From Paragorgia papillata (lineage: Eukaryota > Cnidaria > Anthozoa > Scleralcyonacea > Coralliidae), in NCBI GenBank assembly GCA_035771165.1, contig JAWNZC010000348.1, forward strand, positions 3,618,501-3,682,500: DNA of 64,000 bases, written 5' to 3'. Made by a program: the position numbers and the translations under genes. A model generated the notes under the pieces. It was not told the origin of the DNA. It worked only from the letters and a program-made list of their open reading frames with translations, and did no database searches. Positions 24,666 through 38,700 of the stretch are shown here, piece by piece; position 1 is the stretch's first letter, and each line of letters opens with the position of its first letter.

Positions 24666-25394
24666 CCCACAATAATCATTCCAAAGCTTCATATACTTTG
24701 AGTAAAATCTTGCATACATGTTCCGATCATTTATTGGTCTCAATTCTATCATTCAATGACTGTTCTTCTTTTTGACATAATTATAGCGACTCTAGTGATG
24801 TAGATCATTATCATTCCCTGGAAATTTCCACTTTCTCTTGCGTTCTCTTTGCGATCACTTTCGTAGGCGACCAGGTCTAGTTATACGACCACTTTTAATT
24901 TCTACCTACATCCCTGAGGGCATGGTCGCTTACGAGAGCTTCAACTGTACCCATGCAAGATATCAATATCACATCTTTCATTCTTTCCATCACTTTTGCA
25001 AGTTGTGCTGATTTTCTAATTGTATTATAGTGTTCGTAATACATTCCAACCTTAATTTCTTTTGGCCTGCTTAACGACGCATTCAACCGCTGAACAAGGA
25101 ATTACCATGTAATACACAAACTGGACAAAAACATAGAGCAATTAATGACTTTCGTCAGGTTTTCATACCGGCATGCATATAATTCAATTGACTATAACGC
25201 TAATCGATCTTACTTTTCAAGAGAAGACGTCTTGGCAAGCCATACAGGAAAGGGTTAACTTTTTTGTACGTATTTTAGCTTTCATTGTAATTTGTCACTC
25301 TACATTAATTATATGTAAAGGTGGGCTTAATTTTAATGTTTAAATATTTTTTTAATATGTTATCATCTTTAAATCTTTAGCCTGTAATTATTAA

Positions 25395-25480
25395 TTAAGG
25401 GCCACAAGTTTATTAGTGTTTTACACTATTTAGAGTCTACCCTCAAGGCGTTACCCTCTTACTTACGTACTTACTTACTG
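25395..25480 (+). repeat. Probable LINE 3' tail, second copy
   Basis: GGGCCACAAGTTTATTAGTG followed by TCTACCCTCAAGGCG and (CTTA)n-like repeats. Same layout as 13390-13490. Confidence 0.45.
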
Positions 25481-25895
25481 TCAAGTACACAACAGTTATT
25501 AGTGGTGCTGTGGAAGATCTTGAGATTTTTACGGGAGACGATTTTTCGTATATTATGTATAGGGCTACCACATTGTAGATTTACCCTAGATTTTCCTTCT
25601 TGATCTGAACTGATTTGTTTTCTTAATGACATTTTATGTCATTAATCTATTTTTCTAAGCACATATCACTTAAAATGTTTCTTTTTTCCAAAAGGCGGTT
25701 CTTATTTATGCATTTATTTAGATCTAGATGAATTATAGCTACAGTAAAGAAAATAACAGTCATATAGATAATTGGACAAAAAACTTACTAGAAAACGCTC
25801 GATATTGGTTGAGTTTGAATTATTGTACGAGTCGTTTTTGATATCAAGAATTGTCAAGGTCTAAGTTTGTTTCATCTGCCAAAACCGAAGGCTTA

Positions 25896-25896
25896 G

Positions 25897-25936
<40 letters not shown>

Positions 25937-25938
25937 CG

Positions 25939-26008
<70 letters not shown>

Positions 26009-26010
26009 GA
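25896..26010 (+). repeat. (CAA)n followed by (TAA)n microsatellite
   Basis: CAA units from about 25897 to 25937, then TAA/AAT units from about 25941 to 26009. Confidence 0.95.
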
Positions 26011-26137
26011 CATATCACCAAAGTGTAGGATGGAGTGTAGAGAAGCGGATGAGACAATCCGCCATATAGTGTAAAAATATTAACACCTAGCACAAAGCCA
26101 CAAAATGAGTACAAGAAATGTAGACATGATAAAATAG

Positions 26138-26297
26138 CACTTTGGTTTCAAACCCCAGAACAAAAGAAAACTTTGCTGCAGTAATGTCGACCTAAAAACT
26201 GAACACGACGGCCAAAATCGAATTGGAGAGAGAGCTACAAAATAAGAGTTCGTTCAATCTGGTTGTTATATTCTAACCCTATCAGATGAAAATTATA
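26138..26297 (+). repeat. Dispersed repeat, copy 2
   Basis: Same family and orientation as 17821-17995; it has a 25-bp gap relative to that copy near 26220. It follows a (TAA)n tract. Confidence 0.65.
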
Positions 26298-26490
26298 TAA
26301 ACCTATGAAATTGATAGTAACAAGCAAACCTTAGGAAAAACTTTGAGAGAATAGATTTTGTAACTGGAATGGAGCCACTACAAAAAGCATGCCTATCAGT
26401 GAAAAAAGCCAGGATCACTAAAAGTACTAGAATATTGAGTTATATAAACTTTTATTTCAAATACATGGTCGCATATCAACCTTTTGTACA

Positions 26491-26788
26491 GGAACAAATG
26501 GCCCTGGTGGACCCAGGCTATCTCAGCCTCTGATTGGTCAAGAGCTTATTGCGTAAATCAGCCGACGGTTTGATTTTGTATTTTTTTTTTTAAATTGTAT
26601 TTTGACCTTGTCGGTTGTTCCTGCACACGGCACGGGAAATTATATTTTAAACCATGCAATAATTAGGTGTAATTAGGTATAATTACTGTAATTAGGTATA
26701 ATTACTGTGTAAACAACTGAGTTCTAGTTAATAAAATGCGCAATATACTGCGCATTTTGAGCTAGCCTCCACCAGGGCCATTTGTTCC
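26491..26788. mobile_element. TIR element, about 300 bp
   Basis: Ends GGAACAAATGGCCCTGGTGG and CCACCAGGGCCATTTGTTCC form an exact inverted 20-mer. A stray AAATGGCCCTGG follows at 26830. Confidence 0.7.
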
Positions 26789-28056
26789 CGCCATTTTGTT
26801 TTATTCGCCATCTTGGGCCAGTTCCCTACAAATGGCCCTGGGTACGAGGTTGGGTCATATATTACTTCGAAATTCTGCACTGTGACATCCAGTGCAAAAC
26901 TATCGAAGCTCTAGAGATTCAATTGTATTTATTTTATTAATTAATTGATTTTACGTGTTGCGTTGTAATCTATTTTATGTGCACGAAAATTTGAATGTCA
27001 CTGCTGCTCAGTAATAGAGTATACGTCTTCTGAGTTTAAAACGATCAAAATTAGTAGAAAGTTCAACTTCTGAAGTTCGAAGGGTAACAATTACAGAGTG
27101 GCTGTTTGTCTCTTTTAAAATGTAGTAAACTTAAATACTACATGTGCTCAATTTATTAGAGTGAAATTACTATAACACTCACAAGGATTTTGTAACCACG
27201 GCAGAAAAAAAATGTTTCTGGAATTTTGGATATTCTGATCTCTTTCCCGAAATTCCTCTTTTTCCTCCACCATTTTTGAAAATATCGATTGAGAATAGTC
27301 CCAGTACGCGAGTTCGACATTTAGACTGCGCATAAATTTGACAAGTTCTCCGTCAGGATAACACTTATTCATGTATAACATAGTTTATTATACATAGCAC
27401 AGTTTATTTGCATAAATTAATTCACACAGAGCAAAGATTTACTTGCAATCGGTTAATAAGAAGTTTAAGAAAAGAGAACGACTACTAAAATAACTTTTCA
27501 TGCAAATGCAGGTTCCAAGAGTAATTTTCATGCCGTCATAACTTTGTTGATATCGCAGGAAAAAAAGCACTTTTACATTTTAAAGCCGACAACGTGGATT
27601 CAGGTAACTGCAGAATCTTATTCTTGCAACGACCATTAGTTGAGCAACCCCTTTTCATTGAGAAATATACAGGATGACGAGTCTGTCCAATTATTAATCT
27701 TGAAGTTTGAAAGTAATATATCAACAACGAGTTTGAGTGTTTCATCAGGCGATCCAAACACGAGAAAAACCCTGATGAAACACGATAAACGAATGATTTC
27801 AATTGGAAAATGCAATTAAAGTAAACCCTCATTAGATTTTATCATGAGTGTGTGTAAAATTTATTCATACAGCAACTTGTTTATTTTGCATAGATAGAGA
27901 TCTTAAGAATTAGATGAACACGGCCAGTTTTCACCTAATATCTTGGGAGGTATACGATTTTAGCGTGTTTTACAGGAGTATCCAACTTCAATCAGGTGAT
28001 TGAATGAACTATATTGTCATTGGCCGATTATCTCATGAATTATTACATGTAATGAG

Positions 28057-28275
28057 TTTGAGATGTATATGTACATCACTATTTACTACTAGTGTTAAAT
28101 TTTCCACCGAGTGTCGAAATCTTACTTAAAGCAACTTGCTTTAGCTTGTATGTATATGTACATCACTATTTACTACCAGTGTAGATGTATATGTACATCA
28201 CTATTTTCTACCAGTGTTAAATTTTCCACCGAGTGTCGAAATCTTAATTAAAGTAACTTGCTTTAGCTTTATGCT
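28057..28275 (+). repeat. Local tandem duplication, partly triplicated
   Basis: GTATATGTACATCACTATTT occurs three times (about 28063, 28148, 28187). GAGTGTCGAAATCTTA(C/A)TTAAAG plus GCTTTAGC occurs twice (about 28110 and 28230). Confidence 0.8.
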
Positions 28276-28375
28276 ATGTGTGAAATAAATTTTATCCAAA
28301 TTCATGGTACTAAAGATATTAAAATATGTACATGAGCAAAATATATATGTTATGTTCCTTGGTTTCGATCGCTGG

Positions 28376-28491
28376 TGTGTGGTGTGCTGTGCAGTGCTGT
28401 GGTGTGGTGTGGTGTGGTGTGGTGTGGTGTGGTGTGGTGTGGTGTGGTGTGGTGTGGTGTAGTGTGGTGTGGTGTGGTGTAGTGTAGCTAG
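28376..28491 (+). repeat. (GGTGT)n microsatellite
   Basis: About 20 near-perfect pentamers. The complementary reading gives a spurious HHTTPHHT open frame. Confidence 0.95.
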
Positions 28492-28499
28492 TAGAAGTA

Positions 28500-29716
28500 A
28501 AAGAAATGTAAGTATACTATACAACACGCGGTATAAGTCAAAAGATGGGGAAAATGTTTATGTTATAGACAAATATTAGTGGTTATATTTGAAAGGTTTA
28601 TAGGAAATAACACACTGTTTCAGCATCACCCCATACTGTTTGGTCTTCCCTTAATTAACACGACAACGGGAAACAACAAAACTGCACGATAAACTTTAGA
28701 AAGGGGGTAATGGTTTTTCGAATATATTTTGTGGAGTTCTTTCTGTTTTAAATGTGGGTTATAAAAATACCTGATAAATTGTCAACTAACCGAGACGTAA
28801 AATTCAGTCTATATTGAAGTTTTATCCTATATACACGTCATAATCTTTATTATTCTAAATGAATGTTGAGATCCAACGTACATGCATGAAACAATGCCTT
28901 AACTCGCAAAATGTTTTGTAGAAGCCAAATGCATGTACCTCAAACTATAATTTAATTTTTAATATTATAATATTTACACAATTAGTGCATCGTAGCGTTG
29001 CTAAGATTTCATGACAAATCACTATGTTTGCTTTCCCAGCATGATAAACTGTACGGTTGCTCTAAAGGGTCGCATAACATTAGGACTTCAGCGATCACTC
29101 ACGTTTTTCATTTAATGCCAACGGTCCCTATAATTTAAAACGCCATGCCACGATAACGAGGGCGACGTGTGTGACCAAAGCTGCTGTTAATGTTAATGAG
29201 TGACGCTGCAGCCAAATAATATCGATAACCTTTACCTTCAGAGATCGACTATATACTAACGGAAATACGCCGCTTTGTATAATGGTACTATATTTTATAT
29301 TTTATTCAAAAACAGTGTGACTGTAATATAAATTGTTTTATTGCTGTCGCTGTATATTCCTTAAACGTTCCCGTTGTTTATACCTCGAAAGTTAACAACA
29401 TAACAACGTGGAATGTTTTTGGGTAAAATCCACCTGTGCTAGCTCAAGATTAACATGTAGATGCACGACGTGTTTCCGGTTCTAGGCTTTCCATTTCAAA
29501 TCATGAGCATTATTGAGGTCTTTTTTAATTTGTGTTCTTAGTGAATAAATTTGGCTGGCCAGTGGGGGACGTTAATTACGTTTGCAACGGTATCGAAGAT
29601 TATTGCGGCTGGACTCGCACTCTATCATTTACCGATCGAGGGATTTAAATCAAACCTAACTGAAAGGACGTTTGTTCGCACGCTTTTGCAAAGGTAACTT
29701 GTGGTCAGCAAAAGAG
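28500..29716 (+). other. Upstream region of the RPTP, no gene seen
   Basis: AT-rich, no repeat recognised. The promoter and 5' UTR of the RPTP should lie here or further upstream, but I see no TATA box or CpG-rich block that I would defend. Confidence 0.4.
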
Positions 29717-29771
29717 ATGGCAAGATTTCGTTGGATATTAGTTGGGCTGTTATTTGTCGCCTTCGCTAAAG
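29717..29771 (+). CDS. RPTP exon 1: start codon and signal peptide
   Basis: Encodes [18 protein letters not shown], a short basic N-terminus followed by a hydrophobic stretch, as in a secretory signal peptide. An in-frame TAA at 29657 lies upstream with no other in-frame ATG between, which supports this start if there is no earlier intron. The exon ends in phase 1 before GCAAGT. The nearby GT (29776) would run into a stop in exon 2, so the GC donor is preferred. Confidence 0.8.
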
Positions 29772-32700
29772 GCAAGTAGAACTATACAGTAGTTACTCTT
29801 TCATCATAACGCGCAAACCCTCCTTGATCCGAATAGACGTTTGACATTTTGGTTCCTCCAAAATGGTTTGTATAAAATATAGAATACGGTTTATCGTGAA
29901 TATTTTATTGTTGTAGTGTGGAGTAAGAAAAGTGGGAAATTTGAGCTGTCCTTCGTGACTTGGCCCAACGAAACCCAAGTGGTGGTAAACGAGACTGTGA
30001 AATTTCTATGGAAATACTACGTGAAGGGAACAGACGTCGACATACGATGGGGAACATCGAAGTTTATTTCGCCAAAAGTAGCTACTTTTAAGCAATTATT
30101 TTTCACTGCCAGAAACTACGAAAAATACAGAAAACCAGTATTAAGTACAACTATTCCCGAGAGGTATCGCCATCGTATCCGGATTATTGGACAAGCGACC
30201 TTACAGATCGTTAATGTCACACTGGAGGATGAAGGAGATTACCTGTGTGAAATAAGCGACAGTGGAACTGCTTGGAAAACACTCTCGAGAGCTGCGACGT
30301 TACGTGTTCTCGGTGAGTTTATATAGTACATAAGTCTACATTTGTGTTTATAAGGTTACAAAAAGTATGTGGAATTGGTTTGACATGCAATCACGAAGAC
30401 GCTTTCTTATTTTGGAAACATGTGCGTTTTGACATACACACAAATAGTTTGCCGAGTGCTCGTCAATTGTCCAAACACAGCCAATTCGTAAAGACTCAAA
30501 TTGTTGACCTAACTCTAGGACCACACAAAACCCAAACAATCTAAGGTTTTATTATCTTTGTTCAACAATTCACAGATCATTCAATTTTATATATACAAGC
30601 ATATATAGTAGCCGTTTTGGCAAGAAGCCTGATCGTTTACTCTATATCTCAGTCAATGTCAGGAAGTTTACCTTCAAAAAATATTTTCATGCGAATAATG
30701 ATAAGCCGCTTTCGGCTAGACAACGACTGCATTTGTTTTATTTAATAATCAGAATCGTTCAAATATTCAATATGCCCCGGCAGCATTTATTGTAACCAGG
30801 CGAATTATCAGTTATCACTCTTTCAGGCTTTGTCCTTCTCCCTTGTCAATGAGATTACTAAAAACATTTGGAAATTATAACAAGATAGATAAAGATATGC
30901 GACAACTAGATCTCTGTTATTATTAATACGTTTTCTTGTTTTATTCCTCGCATTATCATGTGCATATTGCTTCCAAGGAATGAACAATAGCTATTAGGCT
31001 ACCAAATATTGATAGAAGCCGTTTCAAGCTGAGTTAACATTTTTATTCCCTGTTAACTTTTGTATAAGTCGCTCATCAACAAAATATTTTGGTAGTATTT
31101 CTTTAAATCACCGTGTTTAAAACTTCAAAGAACTTACCCTATTTTAATTCTAGAAGATTGTAAACTGAAGCCGAATAAATATTTGTTTTCCGCGTATATT
31201 TTTGTAAGTTTGGTGCTGCGAGTAGAAACAGAAAATGTCATTGATTGCATGCAAGCTGCTTATTCTCCCGTCGTCTGACACTCAGAGTAACTCCGATTGA
31301 ATCTGAATTTGACATTGCAACGAGATTCTAGCTTGATAAGATATATCAAATAGCCACAATTTCAAAAGTAATATCATATTCTACGCTGATATCTTGTTTC
31401 GGCTTCAAGAGGATCCCGCTTGCTCTTCAATTATTCAGCGAGGGCCCCGCAGGAAATCTTTTTATAACCGCGATGTACCGCAATTGCTGTTGAATCCGAT
31501 TACAAACGAAATTTTTCTTCGTTACTTTGCACTTGTAATGGAAGTACAATCACCAGGAAAAGACACTGTATTCGTATACGGGCAAAGACGTGGGCTTGTT
31601 TGTTTTGTCCTAATCAACATTTTTAAAACACAGTCACTCTTCGGTTTGTGTTTTTCATTTATTATTTATAACTTGATCCGGTGGACGGACCGCGTGGGAT
31701 CTGATCGAACTACTTTTTCTTATCATTAATTCACATCCACTGACTTTGTAATTACGACGAAAATTCAGAAACGAGTAGGCAAACATGAAAACAATTAACA
31801 CGACATTGCGTACGTACTCTAAACAATGCTTGATAAATAATGTTTTCATAGTTTATCTGACGAGAAAATGCAGTTGCATCAAGAGCAAAAACAGGTCGCT
31901 TTTTTAGTAATGTATTCTTGGGGATGAATGAGAACTGTGCCCTGTATTGTCTCAATAATAATAATTAATTTATGTCACTTCTGTCCCTAACTGCTCAGTT
32001 ATGCGCAGCCTTCTTGTGGATATATCAGTCATAGGTTTATCAATATGACTTATTTATAAACCAAAAACAGTACTGTCTTGATTCTAATAATCGCGCTACG
32101 ATGACTTGCACAAAAGCAAATACACGGAACTGTGTGATTAAGAAATATGTTGTTTCACAACAAAACCGTACCGTAGTTTTTATCAAAAAGATTGACAATT
32201 TGAGATTTTGAATATCTGTCGTAATCAGCATATATTTCATAGGCAACACTGATATATTTTGTTATCTTGGCGATAAAAGTGGCTAACAGATTTTTTCTGG
32301 CTTTGTTTTTGTATGTTTCCACATTTTAAGTACATTTTTAAGTGCCTCATTGTTTATCTACGAACAAACATATTAGCAAGATATTGCCGTAAGGCAAAAA
32401 CATTTTAGGCATTTTTAACACAATACGTTTACTTGGTGAAAATACACTTGGCATATTTAAAAAATACAGTAACTTTCACCTAAAAGGAGTCAGAAAATTT
32501 TGATTTTGTCAAGATCAAAATTCCAATAAACGCCGATGCATTTTAATATTGATAATAAAAATAACGATCTTTAGTTGAGATCTGTCATCAGTTTGTTCTG
32601 TTGGTACTGATAACGAACTCGCAGTAAAGATACAATATCAATCCTATTCTATACTGTAACTGTTAAAATGACTTTATAACAACTTATATTTCAAAAAATA

Positions 32701-35700
32701 TTTAGCCATAAGAGACATATTTGACTGCCTTTGAGTTTTTGTGTGTTTGACGCAAAAACACAAAGCAAATACAAATTTAGACAATCAATATCTCGTAGGT
32801 TCTCTAACGTTCTCTATTGAAAAAAAACCTCTTACCAAACTATGTAATTTTAAAATAGCTTTGTTTATTTATTTGTACGTAAGAGCGCGTAATTAACGCA
32901 GTTGGGTATATTCATTTTGTATGACGCTGTGTGAGACCTTTGTCTGCTGGATACCCAAGTATAAGATCGAACAAAGTTTTGTCCTTTATCACATATCTGT
33001 CTATTTAAACTAAGCAAGCTGTGCAGGTCAATGTTCCTTAATAGATGTTACTCACGAACAACATGCCTATATATAAATATTGACGTTTCGCTTCATCTTT
33101 TTAGCAAACTTGAACTCCAATTTAGATTACATCTTTCTGCAACGGACTGATAGAGGGATAACAAATCGCATATAAGGCATATCCATGAACAATGACTGTT
33201 TTTGTTAAATAGTTTCAAGCAAATGCATTATCTCTACATTTCTGTTTTGTTTGTATTAATTGTTTGCTGATTAAATATGGGCGTTATTACGCATTTTATC
33301 GTCTATATTATTGTTTATAAAGAATAAAGACAGAATCCAAACTATATATGCTTTGACGTACCTTTTAATGAATATTGATCATCAGCCACCACTATTTTTC
33401 TTTTCATTTGCAATTTATATAACTAGCAGTTATATATTCCATGCAATTTCCACTTTTAAGTTGTGTAAATTTGATTCCAATATCAATCAATCTATTACTG
33501 AACAAAAGACTTTTTATTTGAAAAAATATTGTTATGACTTTAAAATTAAACTCAATATTGGATAAGTTTAATTAAAACATTAACAACATAAAAGTGTTTT
33601 GTTAGATAGGTTTTATATTTGAAAATTGTTTCCGTTTTATACATTTTTTCAATAGTTCAAACGGATCGATTGTGTCCCACCGCAATACCTTTCTTTTTAA
33701 TTTTCTGCATGTTATTTTAAATAACTAAAGATGATTTAATATTTTTTCCTGTGAGCAATAACATCTTATTTGATCACGATTTGATTATTAGATCTGTTTA
33801 CAAGCCTTAATCCTTTAATTTGTTTATTTAGCATTGACAGGAATGAAGAAGCAAGTTATTCAGCCAACGTAAAACAATTCTTTAAAAAGGCTTATAAATC
33901 ACTCTTATTTTTATTTGCACCCAGAGTACAAGAAATTGTTTTATATAAATCTAAATTTAATACGGCTTATAATTCATTAAATTGTTACTCCGTCTTCGGA
34001 GTAACAAATAATAATGGATTGGTTATATATTTTGTTTAGACAGCGTGCTTTCAACTGCATATAATTATTAGAATCCAAATAGTGAAATAAGGGTATATAG
34101 CGTGCTAAGTAGGCAGTGTTGAAACAACAATCGAAATATACTAAAATTAGATATACTGCCGAAACAGAGGACGTAGGAGTCTAAAGCCCTAATCAAACGA
34201 GAACGCAAGTTGGCAGTCAGAATTTCTGTGGCGGTCATTCGAACTCCCCAAATTAACAAAATAAAGGTTTCATGAGTGTTTTAAACAAGTTTTAAATTTG
34301 TCACGGTACATGATATTTTCAGGAAACTATTCAGAGCGGTTGGCTGAGATAGCGTGACTGCCAACTTGCGATGACTTGCGTTCTCGTTTGATTAGGGCTT
34401 AACGTTTCGAGCGAAGGCCCTTCGTCAGAGAGAAAGGCCCTTCGTTTCTCTCTGACGAAGTGCCTTTGCTCAAAACGTTAGATTCCTACGTTCTCTGTTT
34501 TGGCAGTATATCTAACCTTACTATATTTCTATAATTATTATAGTTTTTATTTTTATCTATAGTACAGAAATAAAATAAAACTATTAAGGAAGAATATATG
34601 CAATGTGTTTTAAAGTTGAAAAAAAGAAAGAAAAAAGAATCTTGAATTTTGTTTTTTTATTATTACTTTTAATTTAGCGATTTAATGTAAATATCTAGCT
34701 GTTTTTCTGAATCAATTTCAGACTCGAATTTGTTCCATTTTTTAATAAAAAAATGGACGGTGTCGACACCTTTATAATAAAATTGGTTTATTTTAGTCGG
34801 ATCCTATACATAATCCCAACGGCTTGGATCAAAATCTGTCACCTGTTTAATCAGATTTTGTGAACGGAGGCGTGGACAACGACATGAAAAGTGTGTGTGT
34901 TGTGGAGTGAGGGAGGAAAGCAGAATCCGAAATATTTATGGATGTGTAATATAGTTTGAGTGCATGCTCTTCTGAAAAATCAAACAAAAATTCGAAACTT
35001 TGAGGGCTTTTGAACAAGTGACAAGTATTTCTTGCATTTGCATTTATATATAAACATAACAAATGTGTATTTTTTGTATTTGTAACCTATAATTGTTTCC
35101 TCTAGTTCCTCCACACATTGAAAGTCATCCACTCGAAACGATCTTGCTAAGCGAAGGAGAGCAACTAAAATTGGGATGCAAGGCTAGTGGAAGGCCTTTG
35201 CCTGATGTCAGCTGGTATAAAGATGGCGTTGAGTTGACTCAGGATACAGGATCATCGGAATATATTAAAGGAAAGGTGTCGAGAGGAGATGATGGAACTT
35301 ATAAGTGCATTGCACGAAATAATGCATCACAAGATCAGTATAATGTTGAAGTGACTGTTTGGTGTAAGTATATAAGAGAAAACGTATATGTGATAATTTG
35401 GACCCTGGTTATCATGCCAGAGACCATCTCATTCACATATCAAACAAATTGAAACATCTCAAAAACGAAGAAAACTACGGAAACGTTGTAAAAGATCCTT
35501 TCCATTGCCATGTATTTCAAGAGTTCTTTCAAATTGGATGAACTTAATTTATATTGCTAATGCTATTTAATACAGATAACGATAAATGGATGACAGACAT
35601 GTGGATACGTCGGACAGACAAAAAATAAACTGATCGAAAAAAATAGCTATATAAATTTAATTATCAAATTTTAAATGATATCATATTTTACCTGATAGAT

Positions 35701-38700
35701 AAACCTGTTGGCACAAAAATCAAAACGGACGCAAAGAGTGACACCCTGAGTAAAGGTGGTGATTTAAAGATCGTCTGTGATGCTGGCTCAAAACCGAAAC
35801 CTACTTACAATTTCTACCACGAATCTGACGACGGTGTGAAAAAAAGAATAGGGGGAAATCAGGCATTAGCAAGCGGTGGAGAATTATTCATCCGAAATGT
35901 GAATGCATCCGATCGTGGGAATTATTCGTGCATTCCACAGAACATAGTTGGCAAAGGTCTGGAGGCAAAAGTTCGTGTATCTATCTTATGTAAGTTTGTT
36001 TCATATATACATTTAATAAAATTGTATTTTAACACGTGGATATACAAGGCACAGATGTATGTGAGTGGAAGCATCTTTCTCTTAATGCAATTGGAAACAT
36101 CTAATTCGTATCTGACTCCGAGCGGCGCTATAGACTTATGGCATTGATACATGCATGTTGTTTTTGATATTTTTGTCACGATGTCAATGGAGTCATGGTA
36201 TATATTTCTGAAAGTTTCACTTACGACATATTAAGCGTAAGTACACAGGTCATATATTACGCAGCACGCAAACTAGAACTGCATAGCACTGGAATTTACA
36301 CTATAATAGTTTTAATGAATAGCCCTATCCATTTTATCTAAACGGCTTCTTCCTTTAGAGATCCGACAAGTAATTGGGCCATCCCTCATAGGTCCAGTAT
36401 TGGTACAGGACGTTTACAGCGAATTTCAGGGAGAAAATTTGCGGGGTTTGGTAAAGGTGAGGTAATACGGACAACATTTTTCTTCAGCTTTCAACGGCAA
36501 GCAACGCAACTTTGTTGCGTTGCAAGTTGAATAGCGTTGTTGCACGTATTACCACCCATGCACCTTAAACATTAATTGGCACGCAACAATGATTTTGTTG
36601 CAAGTTGAATCAGCATGTTGCAGCAAGTAGAACTGGAGTCCACTTTTTCAACAAACCTTTTCAACTCGCAACAAAATCATTGTTGCGTGACAATTAAGGT
36701 GGGTGGTGCAACAACGCTTTTCAACTTGCAACGCAACAAAGTTGCGTTGAAAGTTGAAGAGAGATGTTGCCCGTATTACCTCACCTTAAAGTTAAATTCG
36801 AAGCACTCTTCTCTAAGGTGAATTTAATAAAAAAACTGCACGATCAGACTTGAACATCGGCGCTGAGATGAATAGCACGTGTGCTAACCCCGTTGCCACT
36901 AACAACCTTAAGGTTGCTCCACACAGTTTCTTGAAAAATGGAAAATACAAGTTTGAGAGTCCAAAACACGTGATTAAACAATTCAGAAAAAGAATAGAAC
37001 TAAATGTTATGCATAGTTAAACAGTCTGACAATCAAAAACTGTTACCAAATAAATAGCAGCAGTAGTTGCTAAGGCAACAATGACGTTTCAAAATGGCTG
37101 CCAATTACACTTCAAACTAATTTAATTTTAAAAATTTTCCATTTAAACTTTTCTTGAAGTATGAGTAATCAATAGGCCAATTTAAAAAAAATTCTGTAGA
37201 ACGAAATTTTTTAAAAATTAACAAACATGATTTTTCCGGAAAATAAATTATTCGTTCTACAGAATTTTTTTACAATCGGCGTATTCATTACTCATACTTC
37301 AAGAAAAGTTTTAATAAAAAAAAATATTGGGGATCACCAAAGTTTTTTTCGAATTAAATTAATTTGAAGGGTAATTGGCAGCCATTTTGAAACGCCATTG
37401 TTGCCATAGCAACAACTGTTGCTATTTATTTGGTAACAGTTTTTGATTGTCAGACTGTTTAACTATGCACAACATTTAGTTTTATTCTTTTTCCGAATTG
37501 TTTATGCACATGTTTTGGACTCTCAAACTTGTATTTTCCATTTTTCAAGAAACTGTGTGGAGCCACCTTAAGTTGATCATACATGAAATTCTATAACTTG
37601 ACTTGCCGCATGTGCATATAGCTAAGCTTTTAAGTGTTCTATAAAAATATTTTGTATCTTTTATCCATTTAATACTAAAGCGAATTGCATGTCGGAAAAA
37701 GTCAATAACATAAGGCATGCACTTTTTACCTCCAACTCGATACTGTGCAATAATTTAGAATGCCCTGCAAATCGGCCACACGCTTGCAGCTACGTTTATA
37801 GCACGAATATAGCAGCATTCCGGAACAAAAGTCCCCCGAAGTTTGACTTAAATACTCAAAATAGATGTTAAAACTTTTCATAAGAGTACACCGAAATATT
37901 ATATTGTTGTTTTGTTTCGAAGTTTACCATAGTTACCCTAGATAACAGAACCTAAAACTTTCAAATAAGAACGACATGCTTAATATGTCGTTACTGTATA
38001 AATATGTCAGATTGTGTTGATATACATTATAATAGCAAGCGGCAAAATTATGATACATATACTACTGTAGAATTTCGAATACAAGAATTGGGATACTTTT
38101 CTGTATAGAATTATTTAATCTTTGTTATTTACTGTACCTCAAATTTTATACTTCTATTTTAATACTGTAGATTCAATATTCTATTTTCTATGTGAATTAA
38201 GTTAGTAATCATTTAAAAAAATTTTTTGTAAAATTATTTTACAGTTGCTCCCGAAATTATAAGACTCTTTCCTGAAAAGGTGAATTTGACAAAGAATGAT
38301 GCTCTAAAAATATCATGCGCAGCTGTCGGGTTTCCGAAGCCTAAAATTAAATGGACGAAAGGAAAGAATAGTGCGGTGTTTCTTGGTGAAGGTGATGTCT
38401 ACGAAAAACTTAAAGTTGATGAAAACGACGCAGGAATTTACGTTTGTACAGCTAGTAATAAAAATCTACCAGATGCGAGGAAATCTGTCATTATCAACGT
38501 GTTTTGTAAGTGTTTGCTCTAAGGCTACGTCCACACGTATACGTTTTCGTAGCGTTTTCATATTGTTCTCCGTCCTCAAGGGAATAGGAAACAATGGTCT
38601 ACTTACCTGAAACAATATGAAAACTCTATATACGAAAACGTATACGTGTGGACGTAGCCTAATACTCCAAGTATTTTATTATCAATTCAATTATTATTAT

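Noticed and set aside
28201..28527. Thr/His/Pro-rich open frame
   Set aside because: Produced by the GGTGT microsatellite.
31394..31729. 111-codon open frame in RPTP intron 2
   Set aside because: No Ig, FN3 or other domain, and no splice sites in phase with exons 2 and 3.
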